DNA from: CAXBOO01 sp963977425
GTDB taxonomy: Bacteria; Bacteroidota; Bacteroidia; Flavobacteriales_D; Luteibaculaceae
Reading direction: 5' to 3'
Assembly: GCA_963977425.1 (NCBI GenBank)
Contig: CAXBOO010000001.1
Location: 124,001 to 188,000, forward strand
DNA length: 64,000 nucleotides
Position 1 is the stretch's first letter; each line of letters opens with the position of its first letter. This document shows positions 60,444 through 64,000 of this stretch, piece after piece. Under the pieces are notes generated by a model that was given only the letters and a program-made list of their open reading frames with translations, had not been told where the DNA came from and searched no databases. Both the position numbers and the translations under genes were made by a program.

Positions 60444-61100
60444 ATGTTTGATAAAAACGGAATTGCAAAACGCATAGCAAAAGAATTACAAGACGGCTTT
60501 TATGTAAACCTTGGGATAGGTATTCCAACCTTGGTAGCCAACCATATACCAGAAGGTATTTCAGTAGATTTTCAATCAGAAAATGGCATCATCGGAATGG
60601 GGCCTTTTCCTTTTGAAGGAGAAGAAGACGCCGATTTAATAAATGCAGGTAAACAAACCATTACCGCTCAACCAGGCGCATCGTATTTCGACTCAGCCAT
60701 GTCCTTTGCCATGATTCGTGGTCAACACGTTCAGCTTACTGTTTTAGGGGCTATGGAAGTGTCTGAGAATGGAGATATTGCCAATTGGAAAATTCCAGGT
60801 AAGATGGTAAAAGGTATGGGAGGTGCAATGGATTTAGTAGCCTCTGCCGAAAATATCATTGTAGCCATGATGCATACCAACAAAGCGGGTGAATCTAAAC
60901 TATTGCCAAAGTGTTCATTACCACTTACGGGCATTGGTTGTGTAAAGAAAATTGTAACCAACTTAGCAGTGCTAGATGTTGCTCCTGAAGGCGGATTTAT
61001 TTTGCGGGAAGTTGCTCCAGGCGTTACTATAGATGACGTAAAGAAAGCTACTGCAGGAAAACTTACTGTACCAAACGACGTTGTAGAAGCAACAATTTAG
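60444..61100 (+). CDS. scoB: 3-oxoacid CoA-transferase subunit B
   Basis: A 218-residue beta subunit with the catalytic glutamate in SENGIIGMGPFP (about residue 49), preceded by VNLGIGIPTLVANH and followed by KGMGGAMDLVASAENIIVAM. Length and motifs are normal, so the inserted neighbour has not damaged it. It forms the active heteromer with the product at 59324-60025. Its stop overlaps a Shine-Dalgarno-like AGGAGG for the next gene. Confidence 0.93.
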   Translation: MFDKNGIAKRIAKELQDGFYVNLGIGIPTLVANHIPEGISVDFQSENGIIGMGPFPFEGEEDADLINAGKQTITAQPGASYFDSAMSFAMIRGQHVQLTVLGAMEVSENGDIANWKIPGKMVKGMGGAMDLVASAENIIVAMMHTNKAGESKLLPKCSLPLTGIGCVKKIVTNLAVLDVAPEGGFILREVAPGVTIDDVKKATAGKLTVPNDVVEATI

Positions 61101-61104
61101 GAGG
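61099..61104 (+). promoter_or_regulatory. Strong Shine-Dalgarno-like AGGAGG before a TTG start
   Basis: AGGAGG overlaps the scoB stop and lies 11 nt before the TTG at 61116. Most genes in this window lack such sites, so it may compensate for the weak start codon. The spacing is longer than optimal. Confidence 0.5.
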
Positions 61105-61115
61105 CATTACAAAAC

Positions 61116-62918
61116 TTGTTTCGTCGCTTAAATAAACGTCAACTATTTGGCCTTTCGGCTCTGCCATTTTTTATTTGGTTTATCGTTGCTGCCGGTGTAT
61201 TTTATAAAGAGCGCGTTTTGTATATCGACTCTGCAGCTCAACTTTTTGAAATGCTGTTATCGGCAGATTTCGAAATTTATGTAAGCCGTTATTCCATGGC
61301 AATCAATCAATTTTTGCCTTGGTTGCTCATCAATTTCAACGCGCCAATTCATTTGGTTGCAATTGGGTATTCGCTTGCTATGCCCATTATTACGTGCATT
61401 GCATTTTATTTGTGCCTATTCAGGTGGAAAAATATTGTATCGGCCTTTGCTATAATTTTATCAGCAGCACTGGCTCAACATACTTTTTTTCATGCCATTT
61501 CCGAAACCATGCTTTTGGTGCCATACGCAAGTATGTTTTATGCCTCTTGCAGACATCACATTAAAAAAGAAAAAAGTAAGACTGTATTCTTTATAGAAGC
61601 AATAATTCTGTTGCTTTTGGCGATGTTCATTCACCCTGTATCCGTATTTTTTATTGCCTTTGTTTTTTGGAATGCTTGGCTTCGGGATGGAAAAAAAGCA
61701 ATAAAAAAGTTGTGGCCAGTAGCCTTAGTTTTTGCAGCCGTTTTTGTAGGGAAAATGTTGATGAGTCGGTTCTCAAATGCAACATCTCACGACGATGGTT
61801 TTGTTAGTCAATTGGGTGAGAATGTTGCCGATATACTCATGATAGGAAGCTTTCCATCTAGCATTAGTTTTGTTCATTTAATACAACCCATGTTGTGGCC
61901 TGTATTGCTATTAATGGCTGTTGGAATACTGATTGCGTTGGTTAAAAAACAATACAAAAGCACATTGGGCAATGCGTTATTTATTGCCGCTTTTTTTCTT
62001 GTCACATTATTGATCTACCGCCAAGGAGATTCTTTAATAGGGATGGAAAGGGCTTTTTTGCCACTGGCTTTTATGGGCGTTGTTATGGCATCAGGGTTCA
62101 TTATATCGTGTGTAAAAAGCCGAATTCTAACTATAGCATTCCCCATATTAATTGTTGTATTGAGTGTTACTAACATTCATAGAGCATTACCAGATTATGA
62201 ACAAAGGCAAGTACTTTTAGCCAAAAGTTTACAAAAAACCAACCAGCTTAAAGCACAAAAATTCTACTGGAAGCCATCAGAAACTGAGCAACACCAATTA
62301 CTCTCCAATTGGGCACTGTCAATAGAGTCTTTACTCTTGTCTCAAATCAATCATCAGAAATGCATGGTTTTGTTCAGCAATGCAAATTCGGTTGATAGCT
62401 TATTGGTGACTTCCAATGAGCCAGCCATTCCTTATACATCGTTTCAAACTATGATGTACGATGATCAAATCAATTCGAGCAACTACTTTACTATAGGCGG
62501 AAAGGTATACCCGTTTATTTCCGAAACCAAATCCTTCTCATTTTCTGGAATGCGAACAGATTTTGGATTGTTTTGTTCCAACGACCAAAGTTTATTGAGC
62601 AAATCAAAGGACAATTGGCGTGATGATAAACTCTTGGTTACAGCCGATAATCCTTATCAAAACGTAGTAGAAATAGCCATGTTACCGTTGTCCGAAGTTC
62701 ACTTTTCTGCTTACGTTAGTCCTGGCGCAACCATTGTTGTAGATGGAAAAAAGGCAGGTTTCGGTCATGCCACAAACGAAACAAATGCATGGAAAGAAAT
62801 TTCTGTAAATTTCGAAGCACCAGACTCGGCTGTAAATGTGTTGATGTATGCTTACAACAATGCAGATTCGACTGTTTATTTTAAAGACTTAAGCTATACC
62901 ATTCATGTTCCAAAATAA
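61116..62918 (+). CDS. Polytopic membrane protein with C-terminal beta domain (envelope glycan-related)
   Basis: A 600-residue protein starting at TTG. About ten hydrophobic helices fill residues 10-365, followed by an extracytoplasmic domain (365-600) whose end is beta-rich and resembles a carbohydrate-binding sandwich (VHFSAYVSPGATIVVDGKKAG, MYAYNNADSTVYFKDLSY). The layout is like GT-C glycosyltransferases or O-antigen-type membrane enzymes, but no diagnostic acidic loop motif is certain. It overlaps the following GT2 gene by 14 bp, which supports a role in glycan assembly. Confidence 0.65.
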   Translation: MFRRLNKRQLFGLSALPFFIWFIVAAGVFYKERVLYIDSAAQLFEMLLSADFEIYVSRYSMAINQFLPWLLINFNAPIHLVAIGYSLAMPIITCIAFYLCLFRWKNIVSAFAIILSAALAQHTFFHAISETMLLVPYASMFYASCRHHIKKEKSKTVFFIEAIILLLLAMFIHPVSVFFIAFVFWNAWLRDGKKAIKKLWPVALVFAAVFVGKMLMSRFSNATSHDDGFVSQLGENVADILMIGSFPSSISFVHLIQPMLWPVLLLMAVGILIALVKKQYKSTLGNALFIAAFFLVTLLIYRQGDSLIGMERAFLPLAFMGVVMASGFIISCVKSRILTIAFPILIVVLSVTNIHRALPDYEQRQVLLAKSLQKTNQLKAQKFYWKPSETEQHQLLSNWALSIESLLLSQINHQKCMVLFSNANSVDSLLVTSNEPAIPYTSFQTMMYDDQINSSNYFTIGGKVYPFISETKSFSFSGMRTDFGLFCSNDQSLLSKSKDNWRDDKLLVTADNPYQNVVEIAMLPLSEVHFSAYVSPGATIVVDGKKAGFGHATNETNAWKEISVNFEAPDSAVNVLMYAYNNADSTVYFKDLSYTIHVPK

Positions 62919-63861
62919 AAGCATAGGTGTTGTAATTCCTTGTTATAAGGTGAAAAAACAAATACTTAGAGTATTGGATAAAATGGTGCCTGAGGTTGAT
63001 GTTATCTATGTTGTGGATGACAAATGCCCGGAAAATAGTGGCGATTTTGTAAAAGAAAATATAACCGATTCACGAGTAAAAGTATTGTACAACGATGTGA
63101 ATAAAGGTGTAGGCGGAGCGGTTATACACGGATACAAACAAGCTTTAGCCGATGGCATCGATATTGTTGTGAAACTCGATGGTGACGATCAAATGGATGC
63201 CGATTTAATATTACCGCTAATCAAACCCATTGTAGAAGGCAAAGCCGATTACAGAAAAGGAAACCGCTTTTATTTCCCGAAATCACTTTCTGCAATGCCT
63301 GCCATACGCCTATTTGGTAATGGCGCTTTATCGTTCATCAACAAGTTTGTAAACGGATATTGGCATGTTATGGATCCTACCAACGGGTTTACGGCCATAC
63401 ATCGTTCGGCTCTTAGTTTATTGGAGTTAGAAAAGCTCAACGAACGCTACTTTTTTGAAAGTGATATGCTCTATCGTTTGGCAATTCAACGGGCTGTTGT
63501 ACAAGATTTTGCCATGCATGCTAAATATGCCGACGAAGAAAGTAATTTGAGTGTAACCCGTGTTTTATTCGATTTTCCACCAAAATATTGTGCGCGGTTT
63601 TTCAAGCGACTGATATACATGTATTTTTTACGCGACATCAATCTTGGAAGTTTTCATTTAGTATCGGGACTGATACTTCTTATTTTCGGATTGGCTTTTG
63701 GAGGTAGTAATTGGTATACCAATGCTATAAACGATGTGGTAACGCCAACGGGCACAGTAATGATAAGTGTTGTTTCGGTTATTTTGGGCATTCAATTGTT
63801 ATTGGCATTCTTAAATTACGATGTCAGCAACAGACCGCAATCTCCTAATCAAGATCAGTAA
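62905..63861 (+). CDS. Family 2 glycosyltransferase (dolichol-phosphate mannosyltransferase-like)
   Basis: A 318-residue GT-A enzyme: SIGVVIPCYKVKKQI at the start, IYVVDDKCPEN, the metal-binding KLDGDDQMD, then DPTNGFTAIHRSAL and FFESDML. Two helices at the C-terminus (about 250-305) anchor it in the membrane, as in polyprenyl-phosphate glycosyltransferases that charge a lipid carrier for use by GT-C enzymes. The upstream polytopic protein and the downstream membrane protein may use that donor. Confidence 0.87.
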   Translation: MFQNKSIGVVIPCYKVKKQILRVLDKMVPEVDVIYVVDDKCPENSGDFVKENITDSRVKVLYNDVNKGVGGAVIHGYKQALADGIDIVVKLDGDDQMDADLILPLIKPIVEGKADYRKGNRFYFPKSLSAMPAIRLFGNGALSFINKFVNGYWHVMDPTNGFTAIHRSALSLLELEKLNERYFFESDMLYRLAIQRAVVQDFAMHAKYADEESNLSVTRVLFDFPPKYCARFFKRLIYMYFLRDINLGSFHLVSGLILLIFGLAFGGSNWYTNAINDVVTPTGTVMISVVSVILGIQLLLAFLNYDVSNRPQSPNQDQ

Positions 63862-63862
63862 T

Positions 63863-64000
63863 ATGTGGCAAAAGCATAAATTATTTATCTGCTTACTTCC
63901 TGCGTTTTTGCTGATACTTTTGGTTTGTCAAAACAATATGTGGAACAAGTATAGTTCTGCTTTTGAGAGTGACGTAGATCAGTATTATTCGTATTTACCA
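63863..64000 (+). CDS. Membrane protein, N-terminus only (partial)
   Basis: Forty-six codons are visible, beginning MWQKHKLFICLLPAFLLILL, a first membrane helix, followed by FESDVDQYYSYLP at the window edge. A DxDxYY motif after the first helix is reminiscent of large polytopic glycosyltransferase-like proteins. The start is 1 bp after the GT2 stop, so it is probably in the same operon. The rest lies outside the window. Confidence 0.6.
   Translation, partial: MWQKHKLFICLLPAFLLILLVCQNNMWNKYSSAFESDVDQYYSYLP

Noticed and set aside
1..64000. tRNA, rRNA, CRISPR array, insertion sequence or prophage
   Set aside because: I found no tRNA-like TPC-loop word in a cloverleaf context, no regular spacer repeats, and no transposase, integrase or phage structural genes.

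Overview
The window is AT-rich chromosomal DNA (about 40% G+C by eye) from a member of the Bacteroidota, most likely a Flavobacteriales-type bacterium. Evidence for this is: TonB-dependent receptors paired with lipoproteins, a type IX secretion (T9SS) sorting domain and SprB-type repeats, the gliding lipoprotein GldH, families restricted to the phylum (DUF4249, DUF6607, IPExxxVDY), TAnnTTTG-type -7 promoter boxes, and few Shine-Dalgarno sequences. I see no rRNA, tRNA, CRISPR array, insertion sequence or prophage. Most genes are tightly packed housekeeping or envelope genes.

Layout. 1-52: start of a biotin-carrier-like gene running off the left edge. 331-3935: heme-uptake operon (HmuR-type receptor, HmuY-like lipoprotein, DUF6607 protein). 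3997-7667: thioesterase, a T9SS-secreted HmuY-like/SprB-repeat protein and an M23 peptidase. 8075-11632: imelysin / di-heme oxidoreductase / degenerate imelysin operon. 11633-15737: glycosidase-like protein, DUF4249 lipoprotein and TonB receptor. 15784-23308: rnhA, MarC, purN, an iodotyrosine-deiodinase-like flavoprotein, then acpP-fabF-rnc-IPExxxVDY-pyk-M42 peptidase. 23383-27298: lipoprotein and M16 peptidase. 27402-33858: vitamin B12 uptake (btuF-btuC-btuD, cobalamin riboswitch, btuB, BtuG-like surface lipoprotein). 34170-41657: rodA, secA, DUF2795, an LRR protein and a cysteine-less disulfide-reductase homologue. 41769-49720: secreted CHAT/TPR caspase-like protein, a small barrel-like protein, carbonic anhydrase, a FecR-like protein and a CHASE2 protein. 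49697-59318: pheS, a cyclophilin, pgk, cvpA, holB, ricT, gldH and a class A PBP. 59324-61100: 3-oxoacid CoA-transferase genes split by a four-helix-bundle gene. 61116-64000: envelope glycosylation genes running off the right edge.

The most striking observation is a shared regulatory element, (A/T)(A/T)TACC-N8-GGTATT, in front of three heme/iron-type transcription units: the HmuR operon, the imelysin operon and the T9SS HmuY-like gene. In each case GGTATTG supplies a putative -33 TTG, a TA...TTT(C)G -7 box follows 17-18 nt later, and the start codon lies 56-59 nt from the element. This points to a small heme/iron regulon under one unidentified regulator, which also ties in a secreted HmuY-like protein with five SprB-type repeats. 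Second is the envelope cluster around the CHAT protease, which may be a sensor/protease module. Third are single-gene oddities: an iodotyrosine deiodinase homologue with all three substrate residues, a pyridine-nucleotide oxidoreductase that lost both redox cysteines, and an imelysin paralogue that lost its GxHxxE motif.
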